A model generated the notes under the pieces. The model saw nothing but the letters and a program-made list of their open reading frames with translations. It did not search any database and was not told where the DNA came from. This document shows positions 1 to 5,059 of a stretch of 5,068 bases of DNA, piece after piece. Every line of letters starts with the position of its first letter. Positions within the stretch are counted from its first letter, which is position 1. Origin of the DNA: an uncultured bacterium (GTDB taxonomy: Bacteria > Actinomycetota > Actinomycetes > S36-B12); contig CAJBMR010000479.1 in NCBI GenBank assembly GCA_903954205.1, positions 1 through 5,068 on the forward strand. The letters run 5' to 3'. A program made the translations under genes and the position numbers.

Positions 1-3
1 CAA

Positions 4-798
4 CTACGAGTGGCGTTGGTCACTCGAAGCGCGCCGTGACTTCAACCCCGCGCGAGCCAGACGCACCGCCGTAAAGATGAGTAGCGCCGCGAAGAGCCAG
101 GTGAGCACCGTCAGGGGAAGCCGCTGCGCTAGAGCCGCGCCCACGAGGCCACCCACGATCCCGCCGAGCCCCAGCATCGCGCCCGAGCGCCAGTCTGTGG
201 TGCCCTGTCGTGACTGACGCAGTGCTCCCGTGAGGGCGATAGGCCCCATCACCGCCAGCGACGTGCCTGCAGCCAGCCTGATGTCGTAGCCGAAGGCCGT
301 GACGAGGAGAGGCACGAGGAGGATTCCCCCGCCGATGCCAAAGAGTGCGGAGAGAAGCCCCATCGCCACACCACTCATGACGTAGGCGACCACGATTGTG
401 GGATCGATCTCAGGAGGGACTGCCCCGGCATCGGAAACCGGAGTGGTGACCATCCTGAGTGCGGCCGCGAGGAGGATGGCCGCGAAGGCCACCTGCAGCA
501 CCCAGCTGCGCAGCCGGGCCACGAGCGCACTGCCCGCGACGGCCCCGATCAGGCCACCGACGAGCACTGCCCCCGCGGCGGTCCAGACCACATCGCCCGC
601 TACGGCGTACTGCACCAACCCCGCGGTCGCAGCCATGGCCACCATGACCAGCGAGGTCGCCTGGGCCTGCTTTTGCCCCCAGCCGCGCACGAGCACGAGG
701 TAGGGCACGAGGACGAGCCCGCCCCCGACGCCGAAGAGGCCTGAGACCACGCCCGCACCGGCGCCCACCCCGACGTCGCGCGCCCCTGCCGCTGGCAT
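4..798 (-). CDS. TauE/SafE-family membrane transporter (putative anion/sulfite exporter)
   Basis: A 264-residue polytopic inner-membrane protein that fits the TauE/SafE (DUF81) family, whose members are thought to export sulfite, sulfoacetate or related organic anions. The sequence shows an internal duplication typical of the family. The first half carries GLFGVGGGLVLVP at about residues 20-32, and the second half carries ALFGIGGGILLVP at about 151-163. Each half continues with Gly/Ala/Leu/Val-rich hydrophobic stretches, roughly eight candidate membrane segments in all. A more polar loop at about 118-134 separates the halves, and the tail (about 246-264) is Arg/Lys-rich and hydrophilic. The length is normal for the family and both ends are in the window. 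The ATG is supported by GGGAGG six bases upstream, the only clear Shine-Dalgarno sequence in the window. The gene is divergent from the glyoxalase-TPR gene. The substrate cannot be deduced: no sulfur-metabolism gene is adjacent. The family call is firm, the transported compound unknown. Confidence 0.93.
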   Translation of the reverse strand: MPAAGARDVGVGAGAGVVSGLFGVGGGLVLVPYLVLVRGWGQKQAQATSLVMVAMAATAGLVQYAVAGDVVWTAAGAVLVGGLIGAVAGSALVARLRSWVLQVAFAAILLAAALRMVTTPVSDAGAVPPEIDPTIVVAYVMSGVAMGLLSALFGIGGGILLVPLLVTAFGYDIRLAAGTSLAVMGPIALTGALRQSRQGTTDWRSGAMLGLGGIVGGLVGAALAQRLPLTVLTWLFAALLIFTAVRLARAGLKSRRASSDQRHS

Positions 799-804
799 CG
801 TCGA

Positions 805-810
805 CCTCCC
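805..810 (-). promoter_or_regulatory. Shine-Dalgarno site of the TauE/SafE gene
   Basis: Read on the minus strand, GGGAGG lies six bases before the ATG at 798. This is good complementarity to the 16S rRNA 3' end at normal spacing. It decides the start, and it sets this gene apart from the other five, which lack any such site. Confidence 0.8.
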
Positions 811-838
811 TGGGACGCCAAGGTGGCTTCCGGCGCCG

Positions 839-844
839 ACGATA
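839..844 (-). promoter_or_regulatory. Candidate -10 box of the TauE/SafE gene
   Basis: TATCGT on the minus strand matches the actinobacterial TANNNT -10 consensus. Six bases further on, transcription would begin near 832, leaving a leader of about 34 bases that contains the GGGAGG site. I see no convincing -35. The box shares its TA base pairs (843-844) with the -10 of the divergent gene. This is a consensus match only; in a 56-bp gap a chance TANNNT is possible. Confidence 0.45.
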
Positions 845-848
845 GCCT
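843..848 (+). promoter_or_regulatory. -10 box of a leaderless promoter for the glyoxalase-TPR gene
   Basis: TAGCCT is followed by exactly six bases and then the GTG at 855, so transcription would start on the first base of the start codon. There is no Shine-Dalgarno sequence upstream of that GTG. The TAG is also an in-frame stop four codons before the start, so the protein cannot extend further upstream. A recognisable -35 is not visible. The same geometry recurs at four other genes in this window. Confidence 0.65.
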
Positions 849-854
849 GCCCAC

Positions 855-1922
855 GTGCCTCGACCCGCGACCCTCGATCACGTCGTCATCCGTGCGACGG
901 ACCTCGAGACAGGTGCGGCGTACGCCGCTGAAGAGCTGGGCGTCACCATGGCTGCCGGCGGGGCCCACGCAGCGATGGGCACACACAACCTCCTCAGCGG
1001 TCTGGGCGGTCCCTACCTCGAGGTGATCGCCATCGACCCGTCGGCCGACGCACCGGATCGGGCTCGATGGTTTGCCCTCGACGAGACACCCGAGACTGCC
1101 GATCCCCACCTGACCGCATGGATGCTGCGCGTCGATGATCCGGTGCCCAGCCCCGAGACCGGCCCTGCCCTGGGACTCGCCCGCGGTGACCTCAGCTGGC
1201 GCGTCACCGTGCGCGATGACGGCCGCATGCCCTTCGACGGGGTCGGCCCGGCGCTCATCGCATGGGACGGTGCTGCGCCGTCACTGCCGACTGGCGCGGC
1301 CCGGCTGATCTCCGTGATCGCCATCCACCCGGACCCGACAGCCCTTGGCGCCTTCCTCGACGACCTGGACCTCGCCGCCCCGGTGAGCGTGCAGGCGGGC
1401 GAGTCACCCCGCTTGCTCGCCGCCTTCGAGACCCCGCTGGGCCCGCGCATCCTCACCAGCGACGGTCGGGGCATCGACGTGATCACCGAACGCCAGGCAG
1501 CGATGGACCTCTTCCATCGCACGTGGCGCTACCTCGACCGCGGGGATCGGGTCGCCGAGCACGACGAGGCGATGATCGCGAGTGCCGAGGCAAGCCTGTG
1601 GCATTGGCGACGCGTGGGAGCCGCGACCCAGTGGGCGATCGGTGAGTGGCAGTGCAGTCGCGTGCACGCCGTCCTCGGGGATGGCGAGCGCGCACTGGCC
1701 CATGCGCAACGCTGCCTCGGGATCGCCGAGGCCGATCGGGTCGACGACTTCGTGCCCGCTTCGGCGCACGAGGCCCTCTCGCGCGCCTACGCCGTACTCG
1801 GTGACATGGAGGCGGCGCGCGAGGAGCGCAATCTCTCCTACCGACTCGCCGTTGAGCTCGACGATGAGGAGCGCGACGTGATCGAGCATGACCTGGGGAC
1901 CATCCCCATCCCTCTAGGGTGA
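855..1922 (+). CDS. Glyoxalase-like (VOC) domain fused to a C-terminal TPR-like helical domain
   Basis: A 355-residue, probably cytoplasmic two-domain protein. Residues 1-212 resemble the Glyoxalase_3-type vicinal-oxygen-chelate fold. They open with LDHVVIRATDL (7-17), have an MGTHN motif at 41-45 and YLEVIAID at 54-61, and a second module with DGRMPFDG (122-129) and AIHPDPTALGAFL (156-168). His9 and Glu56 sit where VOC enzymes often place metal ligands, which is inference. Residues 217-345 are helical and TPR-like, with the landmarks GEWQCSRVHAVLGDGERALAHAQRCL at about 263-288 and HEALSRAYAVLGD at 305-317. From memory, this C-terminal type also occurs as a free-standing protein of unknown function. 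The GTG start rests on the TAGCCT box and in-frame TAG just upstream. The methyltransferase gene follows after 4 bp. The substrate is unknown and catalysis unproven: many VOC proteins have other roles. Confidence 0.87.
   Translation: MPRPATLDHVVIRATDLETGAAYAAEELGVTMAAGGAHAAMGTHNLLSGLGGPYLEVIAIDPSADAPDRARWFALDETPETADPHLTAWMLRVDDPVPSPETGPALGLARGDLSWRVTVRDDGRMPFDGVGPALIAWDGAAPSLPTGAARLISVIAIHPDPTALGAFLDDLDLAAPVSVQAGESPRLLAAFETPLGPRILTSDGRGIDVITERQAAMDLFHRTWRYLDRGDRVAEHDEAMIASAEASLWHWRRVGAATQWAIGEWQCSRVHAVLGDGERALAHAQRCLGIAEADRVDDFVPASAHEALSRAYAVLGDMEAAREERNLSYRLAVELDDEERDVIEHDLGTIPIPLG
1915..1920 (+). promoter_or_regulatory. -10 box of a leaderless promoter for the methyltransferase, inside the end of the preceding gene
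   Basis: TAGGGT ends six bases before the GTG at 1927. The box overlaps the last codons of the glyoxalase-TPR gene, and its final T is the first base of that gene's TGA stop (1920-1922). In the methyltransferase frame the TAG is a stop four codons before the start. There is no Shine-Dalgarno sequence before this GTG. The methyltransferase could therefore have its own transcript in addition to any read-through from upstream. The nine-base string CTAGGGTGA also occurs at the patatin promoter. Confidence 0.6.
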
Positions 1923-1926
1923 ATCC

Positions 1927-2553
1927 GTGAGCACGCCTGGTGAATCCACTCCCGCGCACTGGGATGCGGCCTACACCGCGGGAGACACCACGCGCGGGTG
2001 GTACCAGTCGCAGGCGACGATGTCGCTGCACCTCATCGAGTCCACCGATCTGCCCGCCACCTCGAGCATCGTGGATGTGGGATCGGGTGCTTCCGTGCTC
2101 GTCGATGACCTCCTGGCCGCGGGCTACTCCGACATCACGTGCATGGACCACTCCCCCATCGGCCTGCAGGTCGCGCGCGACCGCCTGGGAGATCGCGCGC
2201 ACGACGTCGACTGGATCGTCGCGGACCTGCTCACCTGGCAACCACCGCGCACCTACGACATCTGGCACGACCGTGCGGTGCTGCACTTCCTCCTCGACGA
2301 GGCCGACATCGCGGCGTACCGCCGCACGATGCTCGCCGGGACGCACGTGGGCTCATGGCTCGTGCTCGGGGTCTTCGGGCCCGAGGGCCCGCAGATGTGC
2401 GCGGGGCTGCCCGTCCGCCGCTACGACGACACCGGCATCGACGCGCTGCTCGGGGGCGACTTCACGCGCACCGAGAGGATCGTCGTGGATCACGTGCGCC
2501 CTGACGGCGACACGCAGCAATACCTCTGGACCCTCGCGCGCCGCGATAGGTGA
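1927..2553 (+). CDS. Small class I SAM-dependent methyltransferase
   Basis: A 208-residue cytosolic Rossmann-fold methyltransferase that would transfer a methyl group from S-adenosylmethionine to an unidentified acceptor. It begins with an HWDAAY segment (11-16) and a Trp at 25 (RGWYQSQ), typical of this compact group. The SAM-binding motif I is IVDVGSGAS at 48-56. An acidic residue at the end of strand 2 (Asp74, in CMDHS) would bind the ribose. VADLL at 98-102 is the next core motif, and YDIWHDRAVLHFL (110-122) is the post-motif region. GVFGPEGPQMCAGLPVRRY (148-166) forms the later strand and substrate side. No DNA- or rRNA-methylase NPPY-type motif is present, which argues for a small-molecule or protein substrate, but that is inference. 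The GTG start follows the upstream stop by 4 bp and lacks a Shine-Dalgarno site; the TAGGGT box supports it. The gene converges on the patatin gene. The family is firm, the substrate unknown. Confidence 0.92.
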   Translation: MSTPGESTPAHWDAAYTAGDTTRGWYQSQATMSLHLIESTDLPATSSIVDVGSGASVLVDDLLAAGYSDITCMDHSPIGLQVARDRLGDRAHDVDWIVADLLTWQPPRTYDIWHDRAVLHFLLDEADIAAYRRTMLAGTHVGSWLVLGVFGPEGPQMCAGLPVRRYDDTGIDALLGGDFTRTERIVVDHVRPDGDTQQYLWTLARRDR

Positions 2554-2565
2554 CTCCGGTGCGGG

Positions 2566-3480
2566 CTAGACCCAGAAGTTGCGCAGCAGAGCGACGTCGT
2601 CGTCGGCCTGAGCCACGCCCTCCTGCACCGCGCTCACGGCCAGGCGTGGGTCCATCACGTCTTCCGGCACCTGCGTGCGCGGCACGATGCGCAGGGCCTC
2701 GGTGCCACTGGCCTGCAGGTCGGCGAACTCCTGCCGGATCGTCTCGGGAGTCATCGTCCCCCACGCGAGGTCGGGTTCGGAGCCGTCGACGAGGGAGATG
2801 ACCAGCGCGCGGCGGGCGCCCGCGACGAGATCGAGGTGGACGCCCGTGCCGGCGACGCCGCCGTCCATGCACTTGCGGTCCTGGATCGGCTGCGGGGCGA
2901 AGATCCCGGGCACGGCACTGCTCGCTGCTGCCGCCCGCGCGAGTGGCACGGCTGCGGAGCGCGTGACGACGATGCGCTCGCCGGTGAAGGCGTCGACGCA
3001 GGTGATGTGAAGCCGCGACGAAGGCCAGCGGCGCATGCGCAGGATGACGCTGAAGTTGCGTGCCGTCACCTCGGCGGTCGGCGTGCGGGCGGCCAGCGCA
3101 GCAAAGCCGATCTCGCGCAGGGTCTGCGGCTCGCAGTCGCGCGCGTCGCGGAAGGAGTCGAGGGCGCGCTCGCAACTCGGCTCCAATGGGCCAGAGGCGG
3201 CCATGCGCGCGAGCAGGCCGGGTGCGCGGGTGAGCAGGTCGACGGTGCGCCCGAAGCCGGCGAGCTTCTCGCCCGCGAGGATGCTCGCGACGATCGAGCC
3301 CGCGGAGGTGCCCACAAGCCGATCCGCCAGTCCCAGTTGAAGACCCAGTTCTTCGAGGCGACGCAGGTAGCCGGTCTGCCATGCGACGAACCAGATTCCG
3401 CCGCCGCCGAGCACGAGACCGCGCTCGATACCCCTGCCGTAGCGCGCGTCCATGCTGCGCGGCAAAGCGATCTGGACCAC
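2566..3480 (-). CDS. Patatin-like phospholipase family protein
   Basis: A 304-residue putative serine acyl hydrolase of the patatin family, which cleaves acyl esters of lipids with a Ser-Asp dyad. The three hallmarks appear in order: the glycine-rich oxyanion loop LVLGGGG (22-28), the nucleophile elbow G-T-S-A-G (57-61, catalytic Ser59), and the DGG motif with catalytic Asp206 (206-208). Arg174 and the SSAVPGIF segment (187-194) fit the conserved approach to the Asp. The length is normal for bacterial stand-alone patatins. There is no signal peptide or membrane segment, so a cytoplasmic or peripheral location is likely. The oxyanion loop continues IWFVAWQTGYL instead of the common xRG or xxG form. 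The GTG start at 3480 is chosen because TAGGGT lies 12 bases upstream and is an in-frame stop; an internal ATG at codon 10 is the only close alternative. The lipid substrate is unknown, and nothing nearby suggests a secretion or anti-phage role. Confidence 0.93.
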   Translation of the reverse strand: MVQIALPRSMDARYGRGIERGLVLGGGGIWFVAWQTGYLRRLEELGLQLGLADRLVGTSAGSIVASILAGEKLAGFGRTVDLLTRAPGLLARMAASGPLEPSCERALDSFRDARDCEPQTLREIGFAALAARTPTAEVTARNFSVILRMRRWPSSRLHITCVDAFTGERIVVTRSAAVPLARAAAASSAVPGIFAPQPIQDRKCMDGGVAGTGVHLDLVAGARRALVISLVDGSEPDLAWGTMTPETIRQEFADLQASGTEALRIVPRTQVPEDVMDPRLAVSAVQEGVAQADDDVALLRNFWV

Positions 3481-3486
3481 GGCGTC

Positions 3487-3492
3487 ACCCTA
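3487..3492 (-). promoter_or_regulatory. -10 box of a leaderless promoter for the patatin gene
   Basis: On the minus strand TAGGGT is followed by six bases (GACGCC) and the GTG at 3480. There is no Shine-Dalgarno sequence. The TAG is in frame with the gene. The context CTAGGGTGA-N2-CC-GTG matches the methyltransferase promoter at 11 of the 13 bases before the start codon. Its -35 region would fall on top of the divergent gene's -10 box and first codons. Confidence 0.68.
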
Positions 3493-3505
3493 GTCGGCCG
3501 CCCCC

Positions 3506-3511
3506 TAGGCT
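3506..3511 (+). promoter_or_regulatory. -10 box of a leaderless promoter for the small acidic protein gene
   Basis: TAGGCT is followed by six bases (GCGCCC) and the ATG at 3518. There is no Shine-Dalgarno sequence, and the TAG is an in-frame stop. A 17-base spacer would put the -35 at about 3483-3488 (CGTCAC, a poor match to TTGACA), overlapping the -10 of the divergent patatin promoter. Confidence 0.68.
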
Positions 3512-3517
3512 GCGCCC

Positions 3518-3823
3518 ATGAGCACAGTCATCGAGTACACGATGTACGTCCGCCCTGAGGCCTTCGACGAGGTCCTGAATGCCTACATCGAGTTCGCCGA
3601 CGCCTTCGGCGTCGAGAACCCGAGCGAGGACCTCATCCTCGTCACGGGCGATCGCGACGGCGGTGTCATCCGCGGCATCGGAATCTTCGAGAACGACGTC
3701 GAGGCCGAGGTCGCGGTGGACGACTCGATCTTCGTGCGCTTCCGCGAGCGCATCGCACCGCACCTGACCGAGGAGCCGATCCGCGAGGCCCTCGACCTGG
3801 TGCACATCTTCGTCAAGGACTAG
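3518..3823 (+). CDS. Small acidic hypothetical protein, possibly a dimeric alpha/beta-barrel (ABM-like) fold
   Basis: A 101-residue cytosolic protein I do not recognise. The visible pattern alternates strand and helix: STVIEYTMYV (2-11), an amphipathic helix EAFDEVLNAYIEFADAF (14-30), a hairpin EDLILVTGDRDGGVIRGIGIFE (37-58), a second helix VEAEVAVDDSIFVRFRERIAPHL (61-83), and a final strand ALDLVHIFV (91-99). This order resembles the ferredoxin-like, dimeric alpha/beta-barrel fold of antibiotic-biosynthesis-monooxygenase-like and related small proteins. That is inference from pattern alone. It is strongly acidic, with 23 Asp/Glu against 8 Lys/Arg, and contains no cysteine. There is no signal peptide or membrane segment. 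Codon use matches the neighbours and the ATG is fixed by the TAGGCT box with its in-frame TAG. It is divergent from the patatin gene across 37 bp, so the two could be co-regulated. It is very likely a real gene of unknown function. Confidence 0.85.
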   Translation: MSTVIEYTMYVRPEAFDEVLNAYIEFADAFGVENPSEDLILVTGDRDGGVIRGIGIFENDVEAEVAVDDSIFVRFRERIAPHLTEEPIREALDLVHIFVKD

Positions 3824-3829
3824 CCCCGG

Positions 3830-5047
3830 TCAGCGAGCCTTGGCCACCTTGGTCGACGGCGAGGCTGCTTCCTCGTCGCCAATGATGGCGACGACACGCA
3901 CACTGAACGCCGACTTCGGCAGCTTGGCGCGCGAGACGGACGTCGCGGCGCGATCGCCTGCGACGGTCGCGACCGTGGCCCACGAGCCCGTCGTGCGCAC
4001 CTGCACGGCGAAGGACTCCGGGGCAGCGGCCCCCACGGCGTAGGTCCACGCGACCTTGAGCGCCTTGGACGTCCACGTCGCCTTGGGCTTGGTAGGCGCC
4101 ACGGGGATCACGGGCTCGGGATCCGGGCTCACGGCGACGGTGACCGCGCCCGACGCGACTACCGCGGTGTCGGGAGACGTGCCCTGGGCCCACCACGCGC
4201 GGATGCTGCCATCGGGGAGCACCACGGCGTCAGGGTCGAAGGCGCCCTGGCCGGTGGGCCCGTTGTACAAGGGCGTAACCGCGTCGAAGTCCCACGTGAA
4301 GCCGTCGCTGGAGGTGCCGGCGTAGAGCTTCTGAAAGAACGGCCCGCTGGACTTGCTGGCGGGGAAGTCGGCCGTGAACATCAGCCAGCTGCCGTCGTCG
4401 AGCTTCACCACGGAGGGATCGACGAAGTCCTCGGGCGTGAGGATCCCGTCGCGGGCAGTCCACGTAAGTCCATCGGGTGATGTGGCCATGTAGGTGCCGT
4501 GCTCGACACCCTCACCACCGCGCACGTAGTAGAGGCGGTAGTCGCTGTCGCTGGCGCGCACGACGTTGGGCACCCCGCAGCCAAGGTCGTCGAGCAGCAC
4601 GGGCGACTGTGCGGTCCAGCGCACGAGGTCGGTCGACGTGGCGTACTTCAACTGCTTGCCGCTGCAGCCAGGTGCTGTACCCGACTTCGACACGAGGTAC
4701 ATGCGGTAGGTGCCGTCCGACATCGCCACGACAGAGGGGTCGAAGTAGGGTCCGACCGGAGTGCTGGCACCGGGGACTTCGGCCCACGACGTCCCATCCT
4801 TGGATGAATAGACGCCGATGCTCGGGCCACCCGGGCTCGGCGGTGCACCGGTGCCGGGGCCCGTCGTGTAGAGGTAGTAGGTCGCCGACGGGGCGTCGTA
4901 GAAGACATCCGGCGACACGCTCACGACGGTCGACACGGGGCCGGCAGTCAGCGTGACATCGGCCGGGACCAGAGCGGAGGCAGCCGACGCCACCCCGAGT
5001 GAGGAGGCCGCGAGGACGGCAGCAATGAGCATCGAGGGCACGCGCAT
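3830..5047 (-). CDS. Secreted five-bladed beta-propeller (GH43/GH32-like) protein with C-terminal fibronectin-III-like domain
   Basis: A 405-residue exported protein. Residues 1-22 or 1-25 form a Sec signal peptide: MRVPS, a hydrophobic core, then SA/SA sites. About 42-305 is a repeat region with five blade openings: SPDVFYD (45-51), FDPSVVAMSDG (102-112), VPNVVRASDSD (159-169), VDPSVVKLDDG (209-219) and FDPDAVVLPDG (270-280). Each is followed by a (Y/W)-rich strand such as YYLYTTG or YRMYLVS. Between blades are S-x-D-G/L-x-x-W turns (81-88, 138-144, 190-196, 246-252). This matches five-bladed glycosidase propellers of the GH43/GH32 type. A Pro-rich linker (309-322) leads to a fibronectin-III-like module (about 320-405). 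The only two cysteines, Cys128 and Cys157, could form a disulfide. No sortase signal or membrane anchor is present. I cannot assign the catalytic Glu, and blade 3 has Asn161 where the others have Asp. It may be a glycan hydrolase or a glycan-binding protein. Confidence 0.85.
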   Translation of the reverse strand: MRVPSMLIAAVLAASSLGVASAASALVPADVTLTAGPVSTVVSVSPDVFYDAPSATYYLYTTGPGTGAPPSPGGPSIGVYSSKDGTSWAEVPGASTPVGPYFDPSVVAMSDGTYRMYLVSKSGTAPGCSGKQLKYATSTDLVRWTAQSPVLLDDLGCGVPNVVRASDSDYRLYYVRGGEGVEHGTYMATSPDGLTWTARDGILTPEDFVDPSVVKLDDGSWLMFTADFPASKSSGPFFQKLYAGTSSDGFTWDFDAVTPLYNGPTGQGAFDPDAVVLPDGSIRAWWAQGTSPDTAVVASGAVTVAVSPDPEPVIPVAPTKPKATWTSKALKVAWTYAVGAAAPESFAVQVRTTGSWATVATVAGDRAATSVSRAKLPKSAFSVRVVAIIGDEEAASPSTKVAKAR

Positions 5048-5053
5048 GGGCGG

Positions 5054-5059
5054 AGTCTA
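5054..5059 (-). promoter_or_regulatory. -10 box of a leaderless promoter for the secreted propeller gene
   Basis: On the minus strand TAGACT is followed by six bases (CCGCCC) and the ATG at 5047. There is no Shine-Dalgarno sequence. The TAG is an in-frame stop, so the signal peptide must begin at this ATG. Any -35 lies beyond the window edge. Confidence 0.65.

Noticed and set aside
600..1109. 169-residue minus-strand frame across the 799-854 intergenic region
   Set aside because: It overlaps two well-supported genes and reads through both promoter candidates; its composition is that of an out-of-frame shadow.
1503..1922. Separate gene for the TPR-like domain starting at internal Met217
   Set aside because: No TAGNNT box 12 bases upstream, no clear Shine-Dalgarno site, and the frame is continuous with the VOC domain; a fusion is the simpler reading.
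1483..2346. 287-residue minus-strand open frame antisense to the glyoxalase-TPR and methyltransferase genes
   Set aside because: The C-terminal part is an Arg-rich shadow and the frame crosses two recognisable genes on the other strand. There is no promoter geometry or ribosome site like the real genes have.
1940..2569. 209-residue plus-strand open frame within the methyltransferase gene
   Set aside because: A Ser/Arg/Thr-rich shadow in a shifted frame; the methyltransferase frame contains the SAM-binding motif and the promoter-supported start.
2563..2573. GGG-CTAGA-CCC as a terminator hairpin between the convergent genes
   Set aside because: Only a three-base-pair stem with no extension and no T-tract; it cannot be expected to terminate transcription.
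2462..3382. 306-residue minus-strand open frame overlapping the patatin gene
   Set aside because: Its translation is Arg/Pro/Ala-rich low-complexity sequence with no motif, while the overlapping frame carries all the patatin motifs. It is a GC-bias shadow.
3451..3453. Patatin start at the internal ATG (codon 10) instead of the GTG at 3480
   Set aside because: The GTG has the -10 box at the standard distance and an in-frame stop just upstream; the ATG has neither a box at the right distance nor a ribosome site.
2836..3558. 240-residue plus-strand frame antisense to patatin and running into the next gene
   Set aside because: No family motif, Ala/Arg/Asp-rich composition, and it spans the intergenic promoter region.
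3485..3805. 106-residue minus-strand frame exactly opposite the small acidic protein
   Set aside because: Its acidic, Val/Asp-rich translation looks protein-like, but this is the usual mirror of an acidic gene in GC-rich DNA. The plus frame has the promoter, the start and a regular secondary-structure pattern.
3838..3852. CCTTGG-CCA-CCTTGG direct repeat at the end of the propeller gene
   Set aside because: Two six-base copies inside coding sequence; it is neither long enough nor repeated elsewhere to suggest a site.
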